A stretch of DNA of 64,000 bases from an uncultured Tateyamaria sp. (GTDB lineage Bacteria; Pseudomonadota; Alphaproteobacteria; Rhodobacterales; Rhodobacteraceae): the NCBI RefSeq assembly GCF_947503045.1, contig NZ_CANNCF010000001.1:434001-498000 (forward strand), in the 5' to 3' direction. Of the stretch, positions 22,358 through 32,118 are shown piece after piece (the stretch's first letter is position 1; the number at the start of each line of letters is the position of its first letter). The position numbers and the translations under genes were made by a program. The notes beneath the pieces were generated by a model. That model did not search any database, had not been told where the DNA came from, and was given only the letters and a program-made list of their open reading frames with translations.

Positions 22358-23067
22358 GCGAGTGGAAACAAAAGCGATTCTGGACAACCGTGGCGACCAA
22401 AGAGGGCGCAGAGGGCTGGACCATCGAGCTGGACGGACGCGCGGTCAGGACACCGGCCAAGGTTGCGCTGCTGTTGCCCACATCCGCACTGGCGCAGGCC
22501 GTTGCCATAGAATGGGACGCGCAGGAGGGCGAAATTGACCCCCTGTCGATGCCTTTCACCCGCTCGGCCAACGCGGCCATCGACAAAGTGGCGATTCAGC
22601 ACGGTGAAGTGGCCGATATGCTGGCCGGTTACGGGGATGCGGACCTGCTGTGTTACCGCGCGGGCAGCCCGACCGAGCTGGTCGAACGCCAGTCCGCGGC
22701 GTGGGACCCCTACCTTGACTGGGCGGCAGAGGCGCTGGGCGCACGTCTGCACCCGCGCATCGGGGTGATCCACGAATCACAGGACGCCGAGGCGCTGAAC
22801 CGGCTGTCAGAGCGGGTGCATGCCATGAGTAATTTCGAATTGGCGGCGTTTCACGACCTTGTCAGCCTGTCCGGATCGCTGATCCTGGGTTTCGCCGCCG
22901 CTCAAGACTTGAACCCCGCGCCCGAGATTTGGGCGGCCAGCCGGGTCGATGAAATCTGGCAGGAAGAGCAATGGGGCGCGGACGAAGAGGCGCAAAGCGT
23001 TGCAGAAATCAAGAAAGCCTCTTTTTTGCATGCCAAATCCTTCTTTGATGCGGCGCGCACGCCGTAA
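22354..23067 (+). CDS. ATP12-family F1-ATPase assembly chaperone
   Basis: MSEWKQKRFWTTVATKEGAEGWTIELDGRAVRTPAK...LLCYRAGSPTELVERQSAAWDPYL. Confidence 0.9.
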   Translation: MSEWKQKRFWTTVATKEGAEGWTIELDGRAVRTPAKVALLLPTSALAQAVAIEWDAQEGEIDPLSMPFTRSANAAIDKVAIQHGEVADMLAGYGDADLLCYRAGSPTELVERQSAAWDPYLDWAAEALGARLHPRIGVIHESQDAEALNRLSERVHAMSNFELAAFHDLVSLSGSLILGFAAAQDLNPAPEIWAASRVDEIWQEEQWGADEEAQSVAEIKKASFLHAKSFFDAARTP

Positions 23068-23286
23068 ACGGCTTTGGGGGGAAGGGCTTTTGCAAAGCGC
23101 CCAATAATTCAGCAAAAGCCATCGGGTTTGGTGATGCTGCTCTTGACGTTTTGGCATGAATCCTAGCAAACTACGGCCCACTAGGTGGGGATGAACCCCT
23201 CTGGGATCACGTCCGGCATGCCTGATCACTCTGCATGCATCGGTCGAACCGCCAAAACATGGCGGAAAATCAGGAAGAGGTAAGTA

Positions 23287-24306
23287 ATGAAAAAATCCGT
23301 ATTCTTAGGCGCGCTCACTGTTGCCGGTGTCGCAGCCGGTGCTGCGGCAGCTGGCACGCTTGACGACGTCAAGGCACGTGGCACGCTGAACTGCGGCGTG
23401 ACAACCGGTCTGGTCGGCTTTGCGGCGCCAGATGCGAACGGTGAATGGAAGGGCTTTGACGTCGCGGTATGCCGCGCTGTTGCCGCTGCCGTTCTGGGTG
23501 ACGCATCCGCCGTTGAGTTCGTTCCAACCACAGGCAAGACACGCTTCACAGCACTTGCTTCGGGTGAGATCGACATGCTGGCGCGTAACACCACATGGAC
23601 ATTCTCGCGCGACGTCGACCTCAAATTCGAATTCGTCGGGATCAACTACTATGACGGCCAAGGCTTCATGGTTCCAAAAGAACTGGGTGTGTCCTCGGCC
23701 AAGGATCTGGACGGCGCGACTGTCTGCATCCAGACCGGTACAACAACAGAGCTGAACCTCGCGGACTTCTTCCGCGCCAACAACATCAGCTATGAGCCTG
23801 TGCCAATCGAAACCAACGCCGAAGGCAACCAGCAATACCTTGCCGGCGCCTGCGACACGTACACCACGGACGCGTCCGGTCTGGCCGCTTCTCGTGCAAC
23901 ATACGAGAACCCGGGCGACCACGTCATTCTGCCCGAGATCATCTCCAAAGAGCCTCTGGGCCCGCTGGTACGTCACGGTGACAACGAATGGGCGGACGTC
24001 GTGCGCTGGACTCTGAACGCACTGATCGCAGCTGAAGAGCTGGGCGTGACATCGGCCAACGTTGCTGACCTGTCGTCTGCAGCCGGTGACAACCCTGAAG
24101 TGAACCGCCTGCTGGGTACCGAAGACACCCTGGGCGAGATGCTGGGTCTGGACGCTGACTGGGCGTCCAAAGCGATCACCGCAGTCGGCAACTACGGCGA
24201 GATCTTTGAAGGCAACATCGGCGAATCCACTCCGATCGGTCTGGCCCGTGGCCTGAACGCTCAGTGGACCGAAGGCGGCCTGCTTTACACGCCTCCTTTC
24301 CGCTAA
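23287..24306 (+). CDS. aapJ: General L-amino acid ABC transporter substrate-binding protein
   Basis: GTLDDVKARGTLNCGVTTGLVGFAAPDANGEWKGFDVAVCRAVAAAVLGD. Confidence 0.93.
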   Translation: MKKSVFLGALTVAGVAAGAAAAGTLDDVKARGTLNCGVTTGLVGFAAPDANGEWKGFDVAVCRAVAAAVLGDASAVEFVPTTGKTRFTALASGEIDMLARNTTWTFSRDVDLKFEFVGINYYDGQGFMVPKELGVSSAKDLDGATVCIQTGTTTELNLADFFRANNISYEPVPIETNAEGNQQYLAGACDTYTTDASGLAASRATYENPGDHVILPEIISKEPLGPLVRHGDNEWADVVRWTLNALIAAEELGVTSANVADLSSAAGDNPEVNRLLGTEDTLGEMLGLDADWASKAITAVGNYGEIFEGNIGESTPIGLARGLNAQWTEGGLLYTPPFR

Positions 24307-24317
24307 ACACAATCGCC

Positions 24318-24347
24318 AAGGGGCGCAGGGTCAAACCTGCGCCCCTT
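24318..24347 (+). terminator. Perfect 12-bp stem hairpin between aapJ and aapQ
   Basis: AAGGGGCGCAGG-GTCAAA-CCTGCGCCCCTT; no long U-tract, probably a stabiliser/attenuator. Confidence 0.7.
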
Positions 24348-24476
24348 GCACATCAGGGGCAATAGATCGCTGATAACAGCGGCACCCAGCCTCTAAAATA
24401 GCCAGCAACAAACAGCCCGGTCCTGCGCATTACGCGCGAAAAATCCAAAAAAGACCGGCACACGGGGACCATCCAA

Positions 24477-25691
24477 ATGACGACGATCACCGACCCGCCA
24501 CAGGGTGCATTCCGCCTGTCGATGCTGATCAATGACACGCGGTACCGATCCTATACGTTCCAGTTTATCGCATTGCTCGCGCTGATCTCGGCTTTTGCCT
24601 ATCTTGGCTCGAACCTGTTCAGCAACCTCGCAGCGGCCGGTCTCAACATCTCGTACGGCTTTCTGGGGACCCCGGCCGGGTATGACATCAACCAGACGCT
24701 GGTTGAGTATAACAGCCAGTCCACCAATGCACGGGCGGCCCTCGTCGGCATCCTGAACACGCTGCTGGTCGCCTTTCTGGCCTGCGTCACGGCCACTGTC
24801 TTCGGCGTCGTCGCAGGTGTCTTGCGCCTGTCCAACAACTGGCTCGTCAGCAAGCTGATGTCGTTCTACGTCGAAATCTTTCGCAACATTCCGGTCCTGA
24901 TCTGGATCATCATCATCTTCACCATCATGATCGCCGTCCTGCCCGGGCCGCGCGCCTTTCGCGGAGACGAGCCCGAAGCGAGCATGTTCCTGAACGCCAT
25001 CGCGTTCACCAACCGGGGGGTCTATATCCCCGCACCGGTCTGGGGGCCGGGGTCGATGCTGGTTGTGGCCACGTTCATCCTGTCGGTGATCGGCGTGTTC
25101 GCCTATCGCCGCTATGCCACCAAGCTGCTTTATGACACGGGCCGTCTGCTGCCCATGGGCTGGCCAAGCCTTGCAATCCTGTTTGTCCCGACCCTGCTGA
25201 TCTATTTCGTAATGGGCATGCCCATCGGTCTGGATTATCCCGAACTCAAGGGCTTTAATTTTGCCGGTGGGATCAAGGTCGGTGGACCGTTGATCGCGCT
25301 GTGGTTCGCCCTGTCGATCTACACCGGAGCCTTCATCGCCGAAAACGTGCGCGCGGGCATTCAGGCCATCTCCAAGGGTCAGACCGAAGCCGCCGGAGCG
25401 CTGGGCCTGCGGTCGGGTCGGATCATGAACCTTGTGGTGCTGCCCCAGGCGCTGCGGGTCATCATCCCGCCGCTGATCTCGCAATATCTCAACATCACCA
25501 AGAATTCGTCGCTGGCGATTGCGGTGGGCTATGCCGACATCACGGCGACGCTGGGCGGGATCACCCTGAACCAGACGGGGCGCGCAATCGAATGCGTCCT
25601 TTTGCTGATGTTGTTCTATCTCACGATCTCGCTGTCGATCTCGGCGGTGATGAACGTCTACAACAACTCTGTTAAGCTGAAGGAGCGCTGA
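24477..25691 (+). CDS. aapQ: General L-amino acid ABC transporter permease
   Basis: Position, LVSKLMSFYVEIFRNIPVLIWI, EAAGALGLRSGRIM. Confidence 0.92.
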   Translation: MTTITDPPQGAFRLSMLINDTRYRSYTFQFIALLALISAFAYLGSNLFSNLAAAGLNISYGFLGTPAGYDINQTLVEYNSQSTNARAALVGILNTLLVAFLACVTATVFGVVAGVLRLSNNWLVSKLMSFYVEIFRNIPVLIWIIIIFTIMIAVLPGPRAFRGDEPEASMFLNAIAFTNRGVYIPAPVWGPGSMLVVATFILSVIGVFAYRRYATKLLYDTGRLLPMGWPSLAILFVPTLLIYFVMGMPIGLDYPELKGFNFAGGIKVGGPLIALWFALSIYTGAFIAENVRAGIQAISKGQTEAAGALGLRSGRIMNLVVLPQALRVIIPPLISQYLNITKNSSLAIAVGYADITATLGGITLNQTGRAIECVLLLMLFYLTISLSISAVMNVYNNSVKLKER

Positions 25692-25694
25692 ACC

Positions 25695-26993
25695 ATGTCG
25701 GACTCACAGACAAATTCCGTCGCCTTCGTACGCACCGATCCGATCCCACCAGCGGCGCCGCCCTTCACCACCTCCGGGCCAGTCAAATGGGCCAAGGACA
25801 ACCTGTTCTCTACCCCCGCCTACACCCTGCTGACCGTCGCCGCGCTTTATGTGATCTACCTGATCCTGTCCAACACGCTGCCGTGGATTTTCAACGGGGT
25901 CTGGAACACCTCCAGCCTCGCGGAATGCCGTGAAGTGCTGCAGGGCGTGTCAGGCGGGTGCTTTTCCGTTCTGACAGAGCGGTGGAACCAGCTGATCTTT
26001 GGGTTCAAATACCCGGTCGAAGAATACTGGCGCCCCTCAATGGCCTTTTTGCTGTTGTTCGTGGCCGCCGCCCCGGTGCTGTTTTATAAACTGCCACGCC
26101 AGTTGCTGATCATAACGGGCCTGTTTCCCTTCGTCGCCTTCTGGCTGATCTGGGGCGGCACCATCCTTGCGCCCCTCATCGCGCTGGCGGGTTTTATCGC
26201 GGGCTACCTTGTCTACACCCGCCTTGTGACGTTCAGCTTTGCCGCCGGGTTCTTTGGTGGCATTGCGGCCGCGTTCGTCGTGTGGATCGTGGGGGGCGAA
26301 TTGATCCCCGAAGGTGCAAGCGAGAATGCGTGGCTGGCGCCTGTGGCCAGCCGGGATCTGGGGGGCTTTATGCTCAACATGATGCTGGGGGTCACCTGCG
26401 TGTCCCTGTCCCTGCCCATCGGGATCGCGCTGGCGCTGGGGCGTCAGTCGGACATGCCGCTGATCAAATGGATCTGCGTGGTCTTCATCGAGTTCATTCG
26501 CGGTGTTCCGCTGATCACGCTGCTGTTCGTGGCAAGCGTCATGCTGGCCTATTTCTTTCCACCTGAATCCTCGACCGACCTGTTTGTGCGGGTGGTGATC
26601 ATGATCACCATGTTCTCGTCGGCCTATATCGCCGAAGTGATCCGTGGCGGGCTTGCCGCCCTGCCGCGCGGACAATACGAAGCAGCGGATTCACTGGGAC
26701 TGGACTATGCGCAGGCCATGCGCCTGATCATCCTGCCGCAAGCGCTCAAGATTTCGATCCCCGGGATCGTCAACATCGCCGTGGGCCTGTTCAAGGACAC
26801 CACGCTGGTGTCGGTGATTTCGATGTTCGACATCCTTGGCATGATCCGTGGTCCCATTCTCGCCGCGACCGAATGGAACGGGGTTTATTGGGAACTGCTC
26901 GGCTTTGCCGCACTTCTTTTCTTTGTCGTTTGCTACGGCATTTCACAATATTCGCAGTGGCTCGAACGCCAGCTCGCGACCGATCACCGCTGA
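25695..26993 (+). CDS. aapM: General L-amino acid ABC transporter permease
   Basis: VFIEFIRGVPLITLLFVASVML, EAADSLGLDYAQAMRLIILPQALK. Confidence 0.92.
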   Translation: MSDSQTNSVAFVRTDPIPPAAPPFTTSGPVKWAKDNLFSTPAYTLLTVAALYVIYLILSNTLPWIFNGVWNTSSLAECREVLQGVSGGCFSVLTERWNQLIFGFKYPVEEYWRPSMAFLLLFVAAAPVLFYKLPRQLLIITGLFPFVAFWLIWGGTILAPLIALAGFIAGYLVYTRLVTFSFAAGFFGGIAAAFVVWIVGGELIPEGASENAWLAPVASRDLGGFMLNMMLGVTCVSLSLPIGIALALGRQSDMPLIKWICVVFIEFIRGVPLITLLFVASVMLAYFFPPESSTDLFVRVVIMITMFSSAYIAEVIRGGLAALPRGQYEAADSLGLDYAQAMRLIILPQALKISIPGIVNIAVGLFKDTTLVSVISMFDILGMIRGPILAATEWNGVYWELLGFAALLFFVVCYGISQYSQWLERQLATDHR

Positions 26994-27008
26994 TAAGGAG
27001 TGGCTGAC

Positions 27009-27776
27009 ATGAACACACAAGTTGCACAGAACATTTCGACCGAGGTCGCGATTTCCATCGAGAACATGAACAAGTGGTATGGCACATTCCACGTGCTGCG
27101 CGACATCGACCTGACGGTGTATCAGGGCGAGCGGATCGTGATTGCGGGCCCGTCGGGCTCGGGCAAGTCCACCTTGATCCGTTGTATCAACGCGCTTGAG
27201 GAACACCAGCAGGGCAGCATCACCGTGGACGGCACGTTGCTGTCTTCGGACCTCAAGAACATCGACAAGATCCGGTCCGAAGTTGGCATGTGCTTTCAGC
27301 ACTTCAACCTGTTCCCGCACCTGTCGATCCTCGAGAACTGTACGCTGGCCCCGATCTGGGTGCGCAAGACACTCAAAAAGGAAGCCGAAGAGATCGCGAT
27401 GCACTTCCTTGAAAAGGTGAAGATCCCGGATCAGGCCGACAAGTATCCGGGTCAGTTGTCCGGTGGTCAGCAGCAGCGTGTGGCAATCGCGCGCTCACTG
27501 TGTATGCGCCCGCGCATCATGCTGTTTGACGAACCGACATCTGCCCTCGATCCCGAGATGATCAAAGAGGTGCTCGACACCATGGTGGAGCTTGCCGAAG
27601 AAGGCATGACCATGCTGTGCGTGACGCACGAAATGGGCTTTGCCCGTCAGGTGGCCAACCGCGTGATCTTTATGGATGAAGGTCAGATTGTTGAGCAGAA
27701 CGAGCCTGAAGAGTTCTTTAACAATCCGCAGTCCCCACGGACGCAACTGTTCCTGAGCCAGATCCTCGGGCACTGA
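27009..27776 (+). CDS. aapP: General L-amino acid ABC transporter ATP-binding protein
   Basis: [47 protein letters not shown]. Confidence 0.94.
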   Translation: MNTQVAQNISTEVAISIENMNKWYGTFHVLRDIDLTVYQGERIVIAGPSGSGKSTLIRCINALEEHQQGSITVDGTLLSSDLKNIDKIRSEVGMCFQHFNLFPHLSILENCTLAPIWVRKTLKKEAEEIAMHFLEKVKIPDQADKYPGQLSGGQQQRVAIARSLCMRPRIMLFDEPTSALDPEMIKEVLDTMVELAEEGMTMLCVTHEMGFARQVANRVIFMDEGQIVEQNEPEEFFNNPQSPRTQLFLSQILGH

Positions 27777-27781
27777 TCCCC

Positions 27782-27808
27782 GTAGGGCGGACCTGTGGTC
27801 CGCCTTAC
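27782..27808. repeat. REP-like palindrome GTAGGGCGGACCTGTGGTCCGCCTTAC
   Basis: Inverted repeat between convergent genes. Confidence 0.8.
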
Positions 27809-28299
27809 AACATCATCTCGCGCGGTATCGCGAAATCGATTGGCTGGCCACTGCGCCAGCCAATGTCGTTCCAGCCTTTGGCCTCAAATCGGATCACGGT
27901 TGTGGCGCCGGTCGGGTAGTCGACAAAGCGGGGATGGCGCGGCGGGTGTGCCACAAGGCGCTGCGCGAAATCGGCAATCCCCGGGTTGTGGCCAAGCATC
28001 AACAAGCAAGGGCTGGTCTGGTCGCGTAGCACGTCCAGCATCACCTCAGGACCCGCATGAAAAAGCGTGCGCGTGTAGCTGACCGGCACAACAAAGCCGA
28101 GCCCGGCAAAAGTCTGGCCCGTGCGGGTGCTGCTGGAACTGACCACCTGATCAGGCACATGTCCCTGCGCGCGCAGCCAATCACCCATGGCTGCGGCCGA
28201 GGCGTGGCCGCGAGGGTTCAGGGGGCGGTCGTGATCAGCGAGGTTTGGATTGTCCCAACTGGATTTTGCATGACGCATCAGGATCAGGGTAAGGCTCAT
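27805..28299 (-). CDS. Histidine phosphatase family protein (SixA-like)
   Basis: LILMRHAKSSWDN...LMLGHNPGIADFAQRL. Confidence 0.9.
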   Translation of the reverse strand: MSLTLILMRHAKSSWDNPNLADHDRPLNPRGHASAAAMGDWLRAQGHVPDQVVSSSSTRTGQTFAGLGFVVPVSYTRTLFHAGPEVMLDVLRDQTSPCLLMLGHNPGIADFAQRLVAHPPRHPRFVDYPTGATTVIRFEAKGWNDIGWRSGQPIDFAIPREMML

Positions 28300-28910
28300 C
28301 CGCGAAAGGCCTCCATGTGAAAGGCGCTTTGGGCGGCTGGCCGGGCAAAGCGCTGACTGACAGGGCAGGCGCGGCGCACCTCGCAGCCCATGGTCATGCA
28401 TTGCCCGCCGCCGGGCGTATCAAGATACGCCTTACAGGCCGGCACATCGTAAAGCTCCGTAGCCGAAAGGGCACCGACAGGGCAGGCGGTGACGCAGGGG
28501 CGATCGGTGCAGGTCGCGCAGGGGCTTTGCCCTGCCTCAGGTGCCTCCAGCGGCGCGGGCAGTGTCAGCGCCCCCCGGATCGAGATCATCAACCCAGCAG
28601 TGTCGTGGATCATCATGCCCGTCGGACTTTGCCAGAAGCGCCCCGTTGCCAGCGCCCATGCAATGAACGGCGCGTAGGGTGGTCCGTCGGATGGATAGGT
28701 CGCCTTGGCCCCGATCTGGTTTGCCAATGCGTTCAGGATGCGCTTGGACCAGCGATCCACAGGATCCTTGGCCTGATCATGATATTCCGGGCTATGCGTA
28801 AAGACGTCCCACCACCCCGCATCTGTGCCGATCAGCACCCGCGCTGTGTCATGTCCCATGACCGTCAGACCATGGGGCGCCACAGCCTCCGCGATCTGTG
28901 TCAGGGTCAT
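28296..28910 (-). CDS. Ferredoxin-like Fe-S protein
   Basis: CATCTDRPCVTACPVGAL. Confidence 0.75.
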   Translation of the reverse strand: MTLTQIAEAVAPHGLTVMGHDTARVLIGTDAGWWDVFTHSPEYHDQAKDPVDRWSKRILNALANQIGAKATYPSDGPPYAPFIAWALATGRFWQSPTGMMIHDTAGLMISIRGALTLPAPLEAPEAGQSPCATCTDRPCVTACPVGALSATELYDVPACKAYLDTPGGGQCMTMGCEVRRACPVSQRFARPAAQSAFHMEAFRG

Positions 28911-29701
28911 TTTCGTGCAAAGGGCAGGCTGAGGGACCAGCCGAGGCGGGCGGGCCGGTCGTCCTGCCATTCCAGACCCACGGTCATGCCATCATGGCCT
29001 TCGCGGGGTTGGGCGATATAGGTGCCGAACATCTGGTCCCAGATCGACAGCGCAAAGCCGTAATTGCTGTCATGCTCGTCCCTGTGCACCGAATGGTGCA
29101 CCCGGTGCATGTCCGGCGTGACCAGGACGCGGCGCACAATCGCATCCAGCCACAGCGGCAGGCGGATATTGGCGTGATTGAACATGGCCGTGCCGTTGAG
29201 CATGATTTCGAACAGGATCACGGCGATGGCGGCGGGACCCAGCAGGTAGACGACGCCGATCTTGAGGATCATCGACAGTGCAATCTCGACCGGATGAAAG
29301 CGGATGGCGGTGGTCACATCCATGTCCACATCGGCGTGGTGCACGCGGTGCAGACGCCACAGCAGCGGCACCTTGTGGGTGATCAAATGCTGCGCCCAGA
29401 TCACGAAATCAAGGATCAGGATGACCGCGATAATTTCGATCCAGCCGGGCAGCATCAGCGCGTTGAACAGACCCCAGCCCTGCGCCTGTGCATCAACGGC
29501 CGCCCCAACGGCCAGCAGCGGCAAGACGATGGCCATGAGCCGCAGCAGCGCGGCATTGGCAATGGTGATGCCCCAGTTGGTGACCCAGCGCATGCTGCGT
29601 TTCTGACTGCGCACACGGCGGGGCGCAAAGGCCTCGGCGGCCGCCAGAATTGCAAACAGGCCCAGAAAGATGATCAGGCGTATCGTGGCTTCGTTTTCCA
29701 T
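28907..29701 (-). CDS. Sterol desaturase / fatty acid hydroxylase family protein
   Basis: HLITHKVPLLWRLHRVHHADVDMD...DMHRVHHSVHRDEHDSNYG His boxes. Confidence 0.9.
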   Translation of the reverse strand: MENEATIRLIIFLGLFAILAAAEAFAPRRVRSQKRSMRWVTNWGITIANAALLRLMAIVLPLLAVGAAVDAQAQGWGLFNALMLPGWIEIIAVILILDFVIWAQHLITHKVPLLWRLHRVHHADVDMDVTTAIRFHPVEIALSMILKIGVVYLLGPAAIAVILFEIMLNGTAMFNHANIRLPLWLDAIVRRVLVTPDMHRVHHSVHRDEHDSNYGFALSIWDQMFGTYIAQPREGHDGMTVGLEWQDDRPARLGWSLSLPFARK

Positions 29702-29758
29702 GGGCCGAATGTATTGCCTGTGCGCGCGGACGCAATGTGGCCGATAGACACGTTTGTG

Positions 29759-30622
29759 TCACCGGGGGCGGATGATCGACCCTGCGCCGTGGTTGGTAAA
29801 AAGTTCGAGCAAACAGGCATTTGGGGCGCGCCCGTCCAGAATGACCACAGCGCGCACACCGCTTGCAATCGCATCAAGCGCGGTTTCCGTCTTGGGGATC
29901 ATGCCGCCCGCGATCACGCCGTCATCGGTCATCTCGCGAATCTGGTCGGCGGTGATGTCGGTGACCACGTCCCCGGCGGCGTTCTTGACGCCCGAAACAT
30001 CCGTGAGCAGCAGCAAGCGATCCGCTTTCAGTGCGCTTGCAATCGCCCCGGCAGCCGTGTCGCCGTTGATGTTGAATGTCTCGCCATCGCGCCCGGCCCC
30101 CAAGGGGGCAATCACGGGGATCATCGACTGTTCAAACAACGTTCTGAGGATCGAGGGGTCCATTTGCGACGGCGTGCCGACCAGACCCAGTTGCGGGTTG
30201 GTCTGATCGCAAATCATCAGGTTGGCATCCTTGCCCGACAGGCCCACCGCGCGTCCGCCCGCGCGGTTGATCGCCTGCACGATGCGTTTGTTCACCACGC
30301 CCGACAGCACCATTTCCACCACTTCCATGGTGGCCGCATCCGTGACCCGCTTGCCGTTCACAAAATCGGAACGGATGTCGAGGCGTTTGAGCATGTCGTT
30401 GATCATCGGCCCGCCGCCATGCACGACCACCGGGTTCACCCCGACCTGACGCATCAGGACAACGTCGCTGGCAAAGCTCTCCATCGCCTCGTCGCTGCCC
30501 ATGGCGTGGCCGCCCAGCTTGATGACGACGGTCGCTCCCGCATAGCGCTGCAGGTAGGGCAGGGCCTGGTTGAGGGTGCGTGCGGTGGCGATCCAGTCAC
30601 GGTTCATGTCTTGGGTTTTCAT
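29759..30622 (-). CDS. argB: Acetylglutamate kinase
   Basis: [10 protein letters not shown]...[17 protein letters not shown]. Confidence 0.96.
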   Translation of the reverse strand: MKTQDMNRDWIATARTLNQALPYLQRYAGATVVIKLGGHAMGSDEAMESFASDVVLMRQVGVNPVVVHGGGPMINDMLKRLDIRSDFVNGKRVTDAATMEVVEMVLSGVVNKRIVQAINRAGGRAVGLSGKDANLMICDQTNPQLGLVGTPSQMDPSILRTLFEQSMIPVIAPLGAGRDGETFNINGDTAAGAIASALKADRLLLLTDVSGVKNAAGDVVTDITADQIREMTDDGVIAGGMIPKTETALDAIASGVRAVVILDGRAPNACLLELFTNHGAGSIIRPR

Positions 30623-30709
30623 CTTTGCGTCACTGTGTGCGGGTTGGATAGTGTCATGCCCGACCTTGCCGCGCGCGCCAAGATTTTTTGCGCTGATGGC
30701 GTCCGCGCG

Positions 30710-31363
30710 TTACGTGAGCGTGGCGATTATGGCGCGCAAGGTTGCGATCCCATCGCCCTTTTCGCTTGAGGTCAGCACGATTTCCGGAAAGGCGGCGGGG
30801 TGCTTGGACAAGGCCGTCCGGGTCAGGTCGAGCACACGTTCGCGATCGGCGGCCTTGACCTTGTCGGCCTTGGTCAGAACGCATTGAAAGGCGACCGCCG
30901 CACTGTCGAGCAGCGACATGATTTCCTCGTCCACCTTTTTGACGCCATGACGCGCATCAATCAACACAAAGGCGCGGCGCAGGGTCTGGCGTCCTGAAAG
31001 GTATTGTTTGAGCAGCCTTTGCCATTTTTCCACCACCGGCAGCGGCGCATTGGCATAGCCATAGCCGGGCAGGTCGACCAGGTAGTGACTATCGCCTGCG
31101 GTGAAATAATTGATTTCTTGCGTACGGCCCGGCGTGTTCGAGGCCCGCGCGAGGCCCTTGCGCCCTGTCAGTGCATTGATCAGCGTCGATTTACCGACGT
31201 TCGAGCGGCCCGCAAAACAGACCTCGAGCCGGTCTGCTGGTGGCAGGCCGGACATAGCAACCACGCCTTTGACGAACTCGGTTTCGCCCGCAAACAGCAA
31301 CCGCCCGCGTTCTTCGGTCTGGGGATCGGGGGCCTCGGCGATGGGGAAGGGCAATTGCATCAC
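30710..31363 (-). CDS. engB: Ribosome biogenesis GTPase EngB/YsxC
   Basis: FAGRSNVGKSTLINALTGRKGLARASNTPGRTQEINYF. Confidence 0.95.
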   Translation of the reverse strand: MMQLPFPIAEAPDPQTEERGRLLFAGETEFVKGVVAMSGLPPADRLEVCFAGRSNVGKSTLINALTGRKGLARASNTPGRTQEINYFTAGDSHYLVDLPGYGYANAPLPVVEKWQRLLKQYLSGRQTLRRAFVLIDARHGVKKVDEEIMSLLDSAAVAFQCVLTKADKVKAADRERVLDLTRTALSKHPAAFPEIVLTSSEKGDGIATLRAIIATLT

Positions 31364-32118
31364 AAAACCTCGACACGTGCGCCAACGGTGACGGTTCCGG
31401 GGGTGATCACCTCGGCATTGACGCCAAAATCCTTGTGGCCAAAGTGGGTGTCGAGCACGGACAGGATGTCGATGTCACGCTCGCCCGTCATTGGGTTGGT
31501 GTGGGTCACGGTGCAGCGTTCGATCCGTTCGCGCACCCGCAGGGTTGCCTCGCCGATGCGGACATCACGGCCCAGCCACTCCAGTTCGGCCCAGGCTGGA
31601 GTATCCTCCAGAAAGATGTTGCCACGCCAGCGTTCCATCTCGAGAGGCGTGCCGACGGCGTCGGCGACAGCGTCGTGGCTGGCCATGTTCATGATCGAGA
31701 TGCAGGGCAACGCACTGTCGGTCATGCCGCGTCCCGGGGCGCTGACGATGCCCGTTGGTCCGGAACGGTTGTCCGGACACAAGGGTGCGACCCAGTCCAG
31801 AAATCGGGCCACGTCCTCTGACGCGTCGGGACGAAACGTGATGTCACCCAAATCTTTGTGGCGCAGCGTCAGTGTCGCCGCCGCTTCATCCAGACTGGCC
31901 CAGATGCCAAGCAGGCCAGGGGTGCGCGCGCCGATCATGAAGTTTCGGCAATGCGCCCAGGCCGGTGCTGCGGCGTCGAATTTGGTCGCCTCATGGGTCA
32001 CGGCCCACACCCGATCCCAGGGCATTGTCTGCCCTTTGACCAGCGTGACCGTTTCTATCTGTTCGCGTCCGTGGCTTTTGATGGGATGCCGGTTCAGCGA
32101 CGCGACGCGCATGCTCAC
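31360..32118 (-). CDS. MOSC domain protein
   Basis: VASLNRHPIKSHGREQIETVTLVKGQTMPWDRVWAV...C-terminal MOSC pattern. Confidence 0.85.
   Translation of the reverse strand: MSMRVASLNRHPIKSHGREQIETVTLVKGQTMPWDRVWAVTHEATKFDAAAPAWAHCRNFMIGARTPGLLGIWASLDEAAATLTLRHKDLGDITFRPDASEDVARFLDWVAPLCPDNRSGPTGIVSAPGRGMTDSALPCISIMNMASHDAVADAVGTPLEMERWRGNIFLEDTPAWAELEWLGRDVRIGEATLRVRERIERCTVTHTNPMTGERDIDILSVLDTHFGHKDFGVNAEVITPGTVTVGARVEVL

Noticed and set aside
24393-25484. 363-aa minus-strand ORF
   Set aside because: Antisense to aapQ; Asp/Gln/Arg-rich composition.
28898-30769. 623-aa plus-strand ORF
   Set aside because: Antisense to well-supported sterol desaturase and argB genes; His/Gln/Asp-rich composition typical of GC-rich shadow ORFs.
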